Program-made: the position numbers and the translations under genes
In this document: positions 1-10,466 of the stretch, one piece after another
Layout: every line of letters begins with the position of its first letter
How positions within the stretch are numbered: position 1 is the stretch's first letter
From: Sinelater perroti
Taxonomy: Eukaryota; Arthropoda; Insecta; Coleoptera; Elateridae
Reading direction: 5' to 3'
Length of the DNA: 64,000 bases
NCBI GenBank assembly: GCA_036346155.1
Contig: JARFIY010000132.1
Span: forward strand, 2,046,001 to 2,110,000
Notes under the pieces: generated by a model
Database searches by the model: none
What the model was told of the DNA's origin: nothing
The model's input: the letters and a program-made list of their open reading frames with translations, nothing else

Positions 1-225
1 GATCGAATCCCGTTCTCGCCAATTCAATTGCTGGCATTTTTACAGCCCAGCTTGATTCAAGCTGTAATAAATGAGTACCTGGAGGTCAAACACTGGGGTA
101 ATAATAGGTGCTAGCCATGTTACTACCCTTGTGCACCGTAGGCTCTAGATTGTAGCAGACCTATCCTGTTACGACCCCAAAGGACCTTCAAGGCCTGTTA
201 CGGGGAACTACTATTATAATATCAT
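1..225 (+). repeat. Probable tRNA-derived SINE, 5' end outside the window
   Basis: The first bases (GATCGAATCCCG) resemble an RNA polymerase III B box. They are followed by about 200 bp of non-coding sequence with locally GC-rich words and an ending rich in ATTATAATAT, as expected of a tRNA-derived SINE with an AT-rich tail. The A box would lie upstream, outside the window. No second copy is visible here, so the family is not confirmed. It could also be the tail of another retroelement. Confidence 0.4.
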
Positions 226-699
226 AAAGGGTTTTTTTGCTGCAACACACCCTTTAAATCTGCTTCCAACAAGCCACGCTTTACAGTAGTGTATGAAATT
301 GGATTAAACCAAGTTACATTCAATTCTTATTGAATATTTTTCTTGGTTTGGTCTGATACAATAAATAATAAAACTTAATAAAACCATGGAGTAATATTTG
401 CCTTCAGAAGTTTTTCTTTTGCAAATCAGTGTATAGAATAATTTTGGCATCTGCAGTTTAGCCAATTTGTCTGTTTAAAATGCCTTTTTATCAACATTTT
501 TAAAATAACCTTCAAAAAGTATATGACGAAATTAATAATACTGTAATAATTACCGGAAATTTCAATGCCATAATAGCAAACAACGTCAAATAAAGACAAT
601 GGATAATAAACAAATGACAAACATTATACTACGTGATCAGTATAAAATGTTTTGAAGCTAACATAAGAACAAGTATTTATTTACTAAATTCTGTTATAT
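226..699. other. Gene-less AT-rich stretch
   Basis: No coding frame, terminal repeat or RNA gene is recognised here. The only reading frame of any length, on the minus strand around 426-620, is low-complexity and hydrophobic and matches nothing I know. Confidence 0.6.
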
Positions 700-1500
700 T
701 TTTAAACGTAGTCTCCGTTTAAGTCAATATGATTTTCCAGTGATGCTCCAGTCTCTTTAACCCCTCCAAATAGTATTTGGCGTCTTATTTTGGAAAATAA
801 GTGTTTACGGTTGCTATGACCTCGTTTGATGAAAATCTCTGTCCTCCGGGCCAAACTTTGAGCTTAGAAAATAGGAAATAGTCGGTGAATAAAATTCCCT
901 GACTATCACAAAAAAAAACAGTCGCCATCAACTTCCTGGCCAATGAAACTGTCTTCGCCTTTTTTGGAACAGCTTTCCCCTCTGCAGTCCACTGTTTTGA
1001 CTCTTTCTTAGTAATGGTGGACCAAAGTTTCATCGACAGTGATAAATCCACGCAAAAAGTCCGACTCGTTTTGCTGAAACCGCTTAAGTAGAGCCTTGAA
1101 AATGGATCAACGTAGGCAAGCGCGGGCCCAACGAGTGCCAGCTTTCTCATGCCAAATTCTTCAAACGCGTTCTTTCGATGTTTTTGCAGCCTCTGCTATT
1201 TCTTTAACCTTCATTCAACCGTCATCCAGTATCGTTTGATAAACTTTTTTGATGTTAAGGGTGCAGGCTGCAGTTGTTGGCCGTCCCGAATGCTCATCAC
1301 CAGGAAAGTTGCCACGACGACGTTTAAATTCAGCTGCCCCTCTTTTCACGGTGGCAAATGATAGAGCAGAGTCCCCGTAAACGACACCTAACTTAGCTTT
1401 AATTTGCGTAGACGTATTGCTTTTCAAATGCAAGTACTTAATTATGACACGGTATTCGACTTTTTCTATTTTTACAAAAGCACTGACGTCAACTGATGCA
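700..1500 (-). pseudogene. Mariner transposase relic, internally deleted
   Basis: Read on the minus strand, this is a mariner-type transposase. The N-terminal helix-turn-helix region (about 1500-1215) contains KVEYRVIIKYLHLK, the block VYGDSALSFATVKRGAAEFK and SGRPTT. A middle region follows with a block resembling the family's DETW..HH, then KQWTAEGKAVPKKAKTV. The C-terminal block LKVWPGGQRFSSNEV lies at about 890-820, and the tail resembles YLEGLKRLEHHW. The text jumps from DSQGILFTDY, before the second catalytic Asp, directly to FLFSKLKVW. The HQDNAP and YSPDLAPSD motifs, with two of the three catalytic Asp residues, are therefore missing. Frameshifts and stops break the rest. It is a dead copy of a cut-and-paste transposon; its TIRs were not identified. 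Confidence 0.88.
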
Positions 1501-1930
1501 AACGACTGTCAAACAACGACTAAGTATCCAAAATTATTAAAATTTTTACAAGTATCTTTCAAAGCATGTACGATTGTAGTAGCAGAATTGTGTTAACAAA
1601 TAGGACTATCTTCATGTTGAGGCTCAAAACTTTTCAGACCGCCTACGTATAAAACTATTATACTAAAAATATACTTTTCAATGAAAATCTACGTAGTGTG
1701 CACTGCCGTAAACAAGTGTGTTTTTGGCTCCAATATGGGAGTCAAATTTTTGCCCGTATCGTACTACAGAAGCACATAAAATTATTTAAAGAGAAAATCT
1801 AAAGGGATAGGAATTATCGAGTAGAGATAAACAAGTATATTCCACTGAATTAGTAAAATAAATAAGATTTTGAGGTTAACTAGTTTATAGATAACTACGA
1901 AAGTTGCATATAATAACAAGGGATAGGAAG
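1501..1930. other. Gene-less stretch between mariner and RTE relics
   Basis: No frame longer than a few dozen codons and no recognisable repeat is seen. It may include decayed 5' sequence of the RTE LINE that begins to be readable near 1940. Confidence 0.5.
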
Positions 1931-1939
1931 AATAAAGAA

Positions 1940-2885
1940 AACAAGTCAGACTGCGACGTTCTCAAAGAACATCGGAAGAAATAACTGAAGAATAGTAACG
2001 ATTACTACAGAAAGTTCATAACACTTGCATTCTTTAGAGCAGCCAAGCGTAGCTAGCTGAATTTTCTAGTGAAAGAAATAACCAAGAAAATCTGATATGT
2101 GAATTCGGGAAAATAGTGGAAATATGGAAAGACTACTTGAAAGAGCTTTTCAATGGCAATATGCAGGAAGAACAGAAAATAATAAATAAATAAATGCAGG
2201 CTGGAATAGAAACAGTGCCTTCAGCAGAAAAAGAAATAAAGATTAAGAAAAAACAAATGAGGATAAGTTAATGTGTGAAAATTATAGAGGCATTGCACTA
2301 TTAGATACCTGCTATAAAATTTTAGCCCAAGTATTAAGAACAAGGTTGAACAGGTATGCGGAAGAAGTATTAGAAAAGTATCAGGCTAGGTTAGGTTGTG
2401 GTAGATCAGTAAAAAACCAGATTTTCGCAATAAAGGAAATACAAACTACCTGTTATGAATACAAATTAGATTTATATGTACTATTTATGGACTTTAAACA
2501 GGCATACAACACGATTAAAAGAAAAGCACTGTTCAAAGTAATGAATAGTTTGGGAATATAAAATAAATTAATTAAAATGATAAAAATGATGATGAAAATA
2601 CCAAATAGTGCAGTTGTATGGAAGGGATATAGGTCGGAAGATATTGAGATAAAGAAAGGATTAAGACAAGAGAACCCAGAGTCTACTGTTTTATTCAACT
2701 TAGCTCTCGAAGGAAAATTCAGAAAAAGCGGAATCAAAAAGGAAAAGACCATCTTCAGCAATGAACACCAACGTATAACCTTCACAGATGATGTTTCCTT
2801 AACAGCAAAATTAGAACAAGAACTAATAAGAATATTTCAACAGATAGAAGAAAAAGCAAAATAAATGAAGAAAAGGCAATATATA
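1940..2885 (+). pseudogene. RTE-clade LINE, linker and first half of reverse transcriptase
   Basis: The linker is readable near 2100-2160 (VEIWKDYLKELFNG, typical of RTE proteins just before the RT). The RT begins with NYRGIALLDTCYKI at about 2280, continues to LFMDFKQAYNTI (motif A region) near 2490, then IEIKKGLRQ..P..TVLFNLALEGKFR (motif B) near 2650 and FTDDVSL (normally YADD) near 2790. The usual NNKAPGxD segment with its following insert is missing between 2260 and 2275, so the copy carried an internal deletion. The frame near 2860-2885 (KINEEKAIYI) is cut by a Jockey insertion and resumes at about 5651. The element is inactive: there are stops, frameshifts, and an F replaces Y in the YxDD box. 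Confidence 0.82.
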
Positions 2886-3086
2886 TATATTTTTTTTTAT
2901 TAGGAATTTGCCTGTTCAACAATTTACACTGTTATACAAGACATTAATAACTCAGTAAGTAATACATAATATATATTGAATAGCATAAGCGGCGAGTATG
3001 ACCGCAAGAAAGTTTTATTGTTTATTTTTCACTATGAGAACACTAGGTTTAGAATCGGTCACTTGTGTTAATTATCATCACCATAG

Positions 3087-4730
3087 TCACTGAAAAATAT
3101 ATCTTGGGGTAGTTTTCGTTTTAGCTTTGCGTTGTCCCAGTGAGTAGTAAGCTGCACCACTGCAGTTGGTGAGATTGGCATGAAATTTTTTAGTAAGTTT
3201 CGCTATATGTTGTTCAATTGTGGGAAAACCCAGTTCGTAGTGTAGTTGTTGATTTGTGATGAACCAGGGAGCGTTGACAGCGATTCTCAGGATTTTGTTT
3301 TGGAACACTTGGATTTTGTGAAGATTCGATTTGGATGTGTTGCCCCATATGACACACCCATAGAGGATTAATGGTCGTAACAGTGATTTGTACAGGATAG
3401 TGGTACATTGAGTAAGTAAGGTGGACTTTCGGTTTAGCAGTGGGTAGAGTTGGATTAGTCTCGTGTGCCCTTCGTTTAATTTTTTGAAAACATGGTATTT
3501 CCAGGTGAGCTTGGTGTCAAGATATATACCTAAGTATTTAATGGGTTTGTCGGTGGTGCTCCATTGAATGGAGTGTCCGTTAGTAGTGATTTCTGGTGGG
3601 TTATTAAATCGTCTTAATGTGAAGATTTTTGTGGCGCATTTGTCATAATTGATGGATAGGTTCCATTTCTTGAACCACCTACTGAGGATAGTGCTGGTTT
3701 TTGCAGTTTTGAGATAGCCATTTTTAGGCTTTCGTCTTTGGTTATTATGACTGTCATCTGCATATAATGCAAGGTCAGCGTTGATGGTAGGGAGATCCTG
3801 CATGTAGATGTTGAAAAGAATTGGGCCTAAGATGCTGCCCTGAGGGACCCCTGCTTGTATGTTTTTGATGGCAGATAGGGATGTGCGAATTTTGACTGCG
3901 TACGTGCGATTATCAAGAAAGGAGAAGAGTACGGATCTGATGTAATTGGGTAGTTGAAGTTGTAAGATTTTATATTTTAGGCCGTTGATCCATACGCGGT
4001 CAAAAGCTTTAGCTATGTCGATAAACAAAGTTACTGTGTATTGTTTGGATTCATAACCTCTTTCAATTGTTTCCGTAACGCGCTGCAATTAATGGCAGGT
4101 GGAATGACCTTCGCTAAAGCCAAATTGATAATGTGGTAGAATGTTCAGTCTAAGAACTTCGTCGTTTAATTGAGAATGGATGACTTTTTCTAGTAGTTTC
4201 GAAATAGTAGATAATAAACTAACGGGTCTATAGCTTCTGATATCTTTCTTATCTTTTCCCGGTTTAGGGAACATAAGAATGATTGCATGTTTCCATATGT
4301 TTGGGAAGTAACCTATTCGTAGACAAGCGTTGAATGTCGTTGTCAAATACGCTAATGCTTTCTTGGTGAATTTTTTCAATACGATATTGGGCATTTTGTC
4401 ATTGCCCGGCGATTTCTTGATTGATAGGGTTTTGATAATTAAAGCAAGTTCCTTAGGTGAGGTTGGTTTAAAGATTAGTTCCGGGATAGGTTGGTGTGTT
4501 TCAATAAAATTGGTCACTATGTTATTAAAAACCGGGTCTTTATAGGTGTGAGTAGTAAATGTTTTCTCGAGTTGATCCGCAAAGGCTTCGCTTTTTTTCT
4601 GGATCAGAACTGAGTATTTGATTGTCCATCGTGATTGGAGGTATTTCGTGAGGTTGGCGTAGTATCCGTTTGGTTGTTCTCCATAGTCCTGGATCTTGTG
4701 GTTCAAGATTGCTGATGTGTTTTTGGTAAG
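3087..4730 (-). pseudogene. Jockey-1 reverse transcriptase domain
   Basis: Minus strand, one ORF2 in two same-strand pieces separated by one stop near 4090. The upstream piece (about 4706-4089) carries the palm entry: KKSPGNDKMPNIVLKKF, then IILMFPKPGKDKKDIRSYRP and SLLSTISKLLEKVIHSQL, ending at FGFSEGHST. The downstream piece (4088-3087) carries TLFIDIAKAFDRVW (motif A), AGVPQGSILGPILFNIY (motif B) and LALYADDS (motif C, YADD intact). PIKYLGIYLDTKLTWKYH (motif E region) and the C-terminal ILYGCVIWGNTSKS..KIQVFQNKILR follow. The key palm residues are present. Few lesions are visible, so this is a fairly recent copy. Confidence 0.9.
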
Positions 4731-4816
4731 AGTAAATTCGGTACTCTTCTAGTTGGTTTCTGATACGGTGAGAGAAATTATTTACGATGTTTTTTTATGG
4801 GACTTCGGGTTTTCTG

Positions 4817-5640
4817 TCATTTTCTTCTCAGTGAATTTTTTCGCTTGATTAGGTCAGTTATGTGTTTTGGTGGTAAGTTAATGGTTGTGTGTTTTTTATT
4901 TTCCCTCTCTTCGGTAGCCTTATGGATGCTGTCAGTAATGCTTTTTGTTATGTGTATAATTGTTTCATCTATTTGGGTTGTTGATTGGAGATTGTTAGGG
5001 TACTTGAGTTGTTTGTGAAGATACTCGCCGAAGGATCCCCAGTTGACTATCCCATTTATTAGTCTAGGCTCTGGTGTGAATTTTGCTGGTGTTATTGGAA
5101 ATGAAATGATAACTGGTAGGTGGTCAGAGTCTAGTTCGGGAAGTACTTGTTGTAATGCTTGTTTGTTAAAGTTTTTGCGAGCAAGAATGTCTAAGACGTC
5201 GGGCAGGTGATCATTTCTGTAGGGGTGGTAAGTGGGTTTGTCAGGAGCTTCTATTTGGAAAGCATAGGTTGATGATAGATTGAAAAGTTTGGTACCAGGG
5301 GGGTTTGTTGTTCTACATCCCCAGATGGTATTCTTGGAGTTTAGGTCACCATTGAGCAAGGTAGGTTCATTTGTAGTGAAGATTGCTGAAATGTCTTGTT
5401 CAGTGTTTTGTTGGGTTGTTTATAGACACATGTAATGTTTATTATTGTGTCGTCTTGCGCTTTAATTTTGATTCCTACTGTTTCGAGATTTATAGTGTTA
5501 ATTAGATGACATTCGTGATGTATAATTTTACGTTTAATAATGATGGCTACCCCTCCTGATGCAATTTCTGTCTGTGCGGTAGATTTGGTATCCAGCTATG
5601 TTGAGTTTTTTTGCATGACTTAGGTGTGTTTCTGAGATGC
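4817..5640 (-). pseudogene. Jockey-1 endonuclease domain (partial)
   Basis: Minus strand, apurinic-like endonuclease portion of ORF2. It opens at ISETHLSHAKKLNIAGYQI near 5635, continues with RRGGVAIIIKR, then GDLNSKNTIWGCRTTNPPG (the DLNAKNxxWG block) at about 5350. PDVLDILARK lies near 5190, followed by ELDSDHLPVIISF (the SDHLPV catalytic block) near 5110 and INGIVNWGSFGEYL. A frame break lies near 5360. The domain nicks target DNA to prime reverse transcription. The first third, with the N-terminal WNANG-type motif, was lost by 5' truncation. Confidence 0.85.
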
Positions 5641-5650
5641 AAAATATATA

Positions 5651-6400
5651 GTAATGGGGAAAACAGACAAGTCAATAAAAAGCGAGTTAAAAATAATGAG
5701 CATCGGGGGCGATCTTTATACCTTTGGAAGGGTAAATAAATTTATATATCTAGGTGTACAAATCAAAGAAAACAGCTATAAAAATCGGAAAATAAAAGCA
5801 AAAATTGTAAAAGGAAATCAAAAATATGCAGCATTGAGACCATTTAGGAAATTAAAAGAGGTGTCCCAAAGTACAAAAATAAGGATATACAGAACAATCT
5901 TGACGCTTACAGTGGACGTTAAAAACTTGAAAGTAACGTATTGAACAGATGGGTAAGATAGTTACTGAGATCTATCTACGGGGAGACAAGAACAGAAGAA
6001 GTTTGGAAAAGAAAAAAATAAAAGAATTATATAAGAAACCTAGATTATCTACATAGAATAAACTACAAAGAATTGGGTGGTTAAGTTGTGTAAAAAAATA
6101 GCAAGGGAAGAGAATTCCAAAGATACTTTTGCATAGAAAATCAGTAGGTAAAAGAAGAAAAGATGGCTGGAGCAAGTCCAGAAGTATTTCAAAGTTATTG
6201 GAGTTGGAAACTAGAGAATCAGCGCGACAAATAGAGAAGGGTGGGGTGGGGGGTAAATTGTACATAAATACTTATGAGAGTCTTTGTAACAGTCATATAT
6301 TTATGTAATTACGCAATAATGTAAAATAGAGTAAAACTTTACTTATATGCTTTCGGCCTTTACGACCTGTAGAGCAATTTAAATAAAAAACATTTATTTT
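5651..6400 (+). pseudogene. RTE-clade LINE, C-terminal part after the Jockey-1 insertion
   Basis: Continues the RTE protein interrupted at 2885. VMGKTDKSIKSELK at about 5650 is followed by FGRVNKFIYLGVQI (the F.YLG motif E block) and KIRIYRTILTLTVD (normally KxRxYKTLIRPVVTYG). After a break near 5942, decayed C-terminal text can be followed to about 6230, resembling the family's WLGHV..R and KRR.DGWS endings. An AT-rich 3' region ends near 6400 with TTTAAATAAAAAACATTTA. Together with 1940-2885 it is one old RTE copy. Confidence 0.75.
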
Positions 6401-6875
6401 AAAATAACGTCTGGCAATTTAGGAAAGAATAAAATGTAGAAACTGGGTGTCTAACACAATCTCAAAAGGTGCTGATTAAAAGAGAAATAATTAGAAAAAA
6501 TTGTAAGTGTTAAAAATCTTGTGCGGTAAAAGTTGTTTAGTATCTATGTTGATGATTTAATTATTATTATTATTTGTACAACTCTGTTAAATGGATAATT
6601 TCATTATCTGCCACATGTACGTTCAAATTTTTGGATTTGCTATATCTACATTCGAATTATATAATGGAAGCTGCGTCAATTTCTTATATATATTTCTATA
6701 TACATTAACAAAACCGTCATATGTTTAGTTTCTCATTTTTGATTAGTTACTGTAATAGGAAGTATTTTATTTTATTTTTAATTTTATAAGTACGACTAGA
6801 TTCTATGCATAAGATGGTAAAGCTTTCGAGCAGTGTGTGTTGAGGCGCTTCGTGCCTTGTAAGGAGTGCAAGCCT
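6401..6875. other. Gene-less AT-rich stretch
   Basis: No coding frame or terminal repeat is recognised. A short TAT/TTA-rich tract lies near 6560. Confidence 0.5.
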
Positions 6876-7060
6876 TAGTTTCTCCCCCACTTAAATGTAT
6901 CCACTGGCATATCAATGTAAAAGGTATTTTTAAGCACTTATTTGTTTGCACTTATTTTCTTAAATTTCTAATTGCGAATTCGGATTTTACGTTAAATTTG
7001 GCTGTCTCTTTTTTTCTCCAGAGGGAACCGGCGGTTAGAAGATTTGTGGTTATGTATTAT
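6876..7060 (+). repeat. ~185-bp direct repeat, left copy
   Basis: This stretch resembles 8750-8942 in the same orientation. The best-conserved words are ATTCGGATTTTACG at about 6979 against ATTCGGATTCTACG at about 8860, followed in both by TCAAATTTGGCTGT-like text. Both copies then have a T-rich run, a GGAA/GGAAG..ACCG segment and an ending TATGTRYTAT. Subtracting the MULE and its duplication, the two copies are adjacent and about 185 bp apart, so they form a diverged tandem pair. The copies differ at many positions. It codes for nothing recognisable. Confidence 0.65.
7052..7060. repeat. 9-bp target-site duplication of the MULE, left
   Basis: ATGTATTAT here and ATGTATTAC at 8750-8758 (8 of 9 identical) directly flank the terminal inverted repeats. 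Nine bases is the duplication length usual for Mutator-like elements. Confidence 0.75.
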
Positions 7061-8749
7061 GACATAGGCCTGGATGCGCCCGACCCATTTGCGCCTACCG
7101 CCATTTTCAGCTCACTTGCGCCTCAGGAAAATGCCAACAAAAAGAATGATCTCATTTGCGCCCAACGTCGCAGCTCCTTAGTCATTACAACTAATTACAC
7201 AAGCTTCAGTGTGTTTTTGTAAGTACTTTGAGGTTTCTATTTATTGGGGATTGATTTTTGTGTTTTTTAGTAGCGAAGTTAAAAATTGCATCGTAAACTT
7301 TAAGAAGAGAGTCAGGAAAGAAGAAGATTTTTTGCCAATGTCCAAGAGTTACGAGAAAAAAATAAACGGTTTATTCAATCGAGGCTTAAATCTTGTGATT
7401 TAGATTCCTGCATTTTTTCGGTAAAATCACCTTTAAATAGAATACGGAGTGATACAAAACCCTGCAGCAGCTCAGAATGTTCATTTTTCCGAAGTCATAC
7501 TGAAGATGAGATGGGTCAACTTTTCTTTCGCTAATAATACGGTAGAACACAGAGTTCTTATTTTTGCACGTCAAAAAGGTAAAGAAATTATCAAAAGGAC
7601 AGATTTTTCTTATGGATGGAACAGTCAAAAGCTGCAGTAAGCAATTTTACCAGATTTATACCATTTATGTAGACCTTGGGAGTAATTCTGGGAAAACCAA
7701 CACAATTCCAGTTATACACACTTTGCTTCCAAATAAAACACAGGATACATAAACCAGATTATTTTCCATATTAAAAATTAAAGCCTCATGAAATCCAATC
7801 GTTGTGAATATTGCTTCCATCTTCGCCTTGAAACGTGTGTTTCGTGACTTTGAAATTTACAATCAAGCCTTGTGGAGAAAAGTTTAAAATCTGGGACTTG
7901 CAACAGAATACACAGAAAATGACGACATACAGTTGCACATACATACGTGTGCTGCATTGGCATATATGCCATTAAATTATATTGACGATGGATGGTTATA
8001 CACAATGGAAAACGTCCCAGAAAATGATAAATTGACAGCGTTTCGCGATTACTTCGTAGACCACTAGTTGGAAAATAACATCATAGTAAGAGAAATATGG
8101 AATTGCCACGGCCACAGACATAAAATTAATAATGGCCTTAAAGGATGGAACAACAGGTTGAACCAACTCTTGAAAACAAATCTAAATATTTTGAAATCGT
8201 AAAGATTTCGAAGATAAAAGCAGAATATATGGACTATGTTTACTACAGGCAATACTTAAACTTGGAAGACAAAAGAAGAAAAGAGAAGTACGTAAGATTG
8301 GACGAAAAAATAGAGAAAATGGCGATTTAGGGAAATTTTTGCGCACTTTATCTTATATACAAAAACTTGATTAACTATTTACTACTCAACTATGCATGTA
8401 TGTATATATTGTAAATATAATAGTCTAAAATGCCAAAAACAAAAATATAAAAATACAAAATATGACAAAAATCAGCTTTGCTGTTTCGCAACTTTTTCGA
8501 AAATTTACCACTAAAAACCTCAAAAATCAATCCCCAATAAATAAAAAAATCAAAGTACTTATAAAAACACATTGCAGCTAGGGGAACCCAGCGGAAAATT
8601 ATAAAGTTTTGTGTAATTAGTCGTAATGACTAAGGAGCTGCAAGGTTTGGCGCAAATGAGACCATTATTTTACTGAGATTTTTCTGAGGTGCAAGTGAGC
8701 CGAAAATGGCGGTAGGCGCAAATGGGTCGGGCGCAAGTAGACCGACACC
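7061..8749 (+). mobile_element. MULE (Mutator-like) DNA transposon with long TIRs
   Basis: The element is bounded by TIRs of about 230 bp (left, 7061-7290) and 300 bp (right, about 8450-8749). They share GCGCCCGACCCATTTGCGCC, CTACCGCCATTTTC, CTCCTTAGTCATTAC and ATTTATTGGGGATTGATTTTTG when one end is reverse-complemented. The right arm has about 30 extra bases near 8575-8605. Inside is a decayed MULE transposase on the plus strand. Long TIRs plus a 9-bp duplication are the classical Mutator-type architecture. About 1.69 kb of the element remains, shorter than most autonomous MULEs, so some internal loss is likely. Confidence 0.85.
7430..8330 (+). pseudogene. MULE transposase relic
   Basis: Decayed transposase in several frames. 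The blocks in order are ILKMRWVNFSFANNTVEHRV near 7500 and QIFLMDGTVKSCSKQFYQIY near 7590, which carries the first catalytic Asp in the DGT..S.P/S..F.QLY motif. VDLGSNSGKTNTIPVIHTLLP (around 7668) follows, then a poorly readable middle. The C-terminal part begins near 7950: AALAYMPLNYIDDGWLY, LTAFRDYFVDH and finally HRHKINNGLKGWNNRLNQLL near 8125-8185, matching the family's HR.NN.LEGWH.RLN. Stops and frameshifts occur throughout, so no functional protein can be made. Confidence 0.82.
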
Positions 8750-8942
8750 ATGTATTACAAGGGATTCTGAAGGTTTTTCTCAATTGTGTATACGTTTTTA
8801 AAATGAAATGGGCTATTTTTTAAGCCACTTGCACTGGTTTTATTGAATTTCTGATCGCGGATTCGGATTCTACGTCAAATTTGGCTGTTTGTTTTGTTTT
8901 TTTCGGAAGCAACCGTCGGCTAGGGAATTTTATGTGCTATAT
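8750..8942 (+). repeat. ~185-bp direct repeat, right copy
   Basis: Second copy of the repeat at 6876-7060, starting with the 9-bp target duplication of the MULE. It extends through GCACTGG, GATCGCGGATTCGGATTCTACG and a T-rich run to TATGTGCTAT. It could be a remnant satellite monomer pair or a piece of an older transposon. Confidence 0.65.
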
Positions 8943-10464
8943 TTACAGTTTACAGAGGGATAACCACGACATTTTTTTAAAAGTAAAGTATGATTACTCT
9001 GACTCATTTAGTTTTACTGAGCCTACAGCTCAATAAAGTAAGGTACATTAAAAGTTTCACAGTAATAGTTTTCCCTATTTGATGTACTAAAAATGTTGAG
9101 TGCTGATCCAGAAACGCAGCAACATTTACAAATTATATGAAATCAGTAAAAATCAAATTTAGAAATAGAGCTTATAAATAATTCCAACCCAAAGGGGTAC
9201 ATTTACATTTATCCTTTAGAAAACTATTTACAAGTCCTTTTTTTATTGTATATTTGTTTAACAATATAGAGGACCTGCAAATCATTAAGAAAACGAAAAA
9301 TTTAGGCGACTAATTACCGTGTCTATTCTAACTAAAAATTAAATCTAAATCAAATTTCATATTATTTGATTATCCAAATATGCAAACGAGTTATTCGGGA
9401 ACGTAAATGTATATAAAAATTTCATTAACTACCCGTAGCGGTGTCTACAGTGAATACAAATACATTAGTAACTACTTTTTTAATATAGCTTGCGTGCCGG
9501 CTTTAATAATTTTGTTATTGGAATAAATTTCAATAAAAGTAGCTATTATCGGCAATAACAACTCCCTTTATATTAAATTAATTTTTCATTAAAGTGTAAT
9601 AGGCTGCAATGTCATAATTAGAGTGAAATAATGAAAATGTTTATTTAGTTACCAAACCTTATTGGCTGGCAGGTTTGTTAGTATGGCGTCAAATTATACA
9701 AAATTACAGCGTTAATATTTTTGTGCAGTTCGTGTGAGCTGAACAAATTGAATTGCGTACTCCACGAAAAATTAATTTGTATTACTATTTCTGCGTAATG
9801 CATATTTTAATGTTCTTTTTTTAATTTCTGGTAACAGTCATTTCGCTGTTCAGATATTTTCGATACCTATCAACGTAACGCATTTACTTACAATTTTAAC
9901 AGATTATATTATATAGAGGCATACGAAAAATGTGTGAACTAGGAATAACTACAAAAATAATATAATTCTTTATTAAAAGAATATAATGGATATGTCTTCT
10001 AAAAATTCTTTAACTACAATTTCATTAAAAAAGATTGACAAATTTTTGTAATTAGTAACTTTTAAGTAGTTTTCCTTATTCTTTTGGAGGTACAAATATT
10101 TATAAACCAATTCCGGATTAGGAATTAACGACAGACCTAATAAATTAAATAAATCCTTAACACACGGGGTATTTTGTAAAAAATTGTCGCTTGGTTAGAT
10201 TTTCGCTTTTGTAACGGAGAGTAGTAAAAATATAAAAACGTACGACTGCAAATACTCATCTTCGGTGTGCTTGGAGTCGTCTTAGAGTCGGTTACTTCTA
10301 CATATTATTCTTATTAACGAATAACTTTTCTTTATTATTATTAATTACTGTGTGTTTATAATCTTTTACAGCAATAAGGAAATTGGTTTAAAGTTTATGA
10401 TATGAGTGAAGAGTTGTTGATTGACAACACTGAAAATTGATTATTAATTGTACGTAGATGTAGC
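8943..10464. other. Gene-less AT-rich stretch
   Basis: About 1.5 kb without a recognisable coding frame, TIR or SINE signature. Stops are dense in all frames. Confidence 0.6.
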
Positions 10465-10466
10465 TA

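Larger units (their letters stand above)
2886..5642 (-). mobile_element. Jockey-clade LINE (Jockey-1), 5'-truncated, inserted in the RTE LINE
   Basis: A minus-strand non-LTR retrotransposon. The T-rich run at about 2891-2899 is the complement of its poly(A) end. The 5' truncation near 5640 falls inside the endonuclease domain, at ISETHLSHAK. AATATATA occurs at 2878-2885 and again at 5643-5650 as a likely target duplication, and the reading frame of the surrounding plus-strand RTE LINE resumes after it (…EEKAIYI then VMGKTDK). Jockey elements move by target-primed reverse transcription, which commonly truncates the 5' end. The duplication lies in an AT microsatellite, so its exact length is uncertain. 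Confidence 0.85.
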
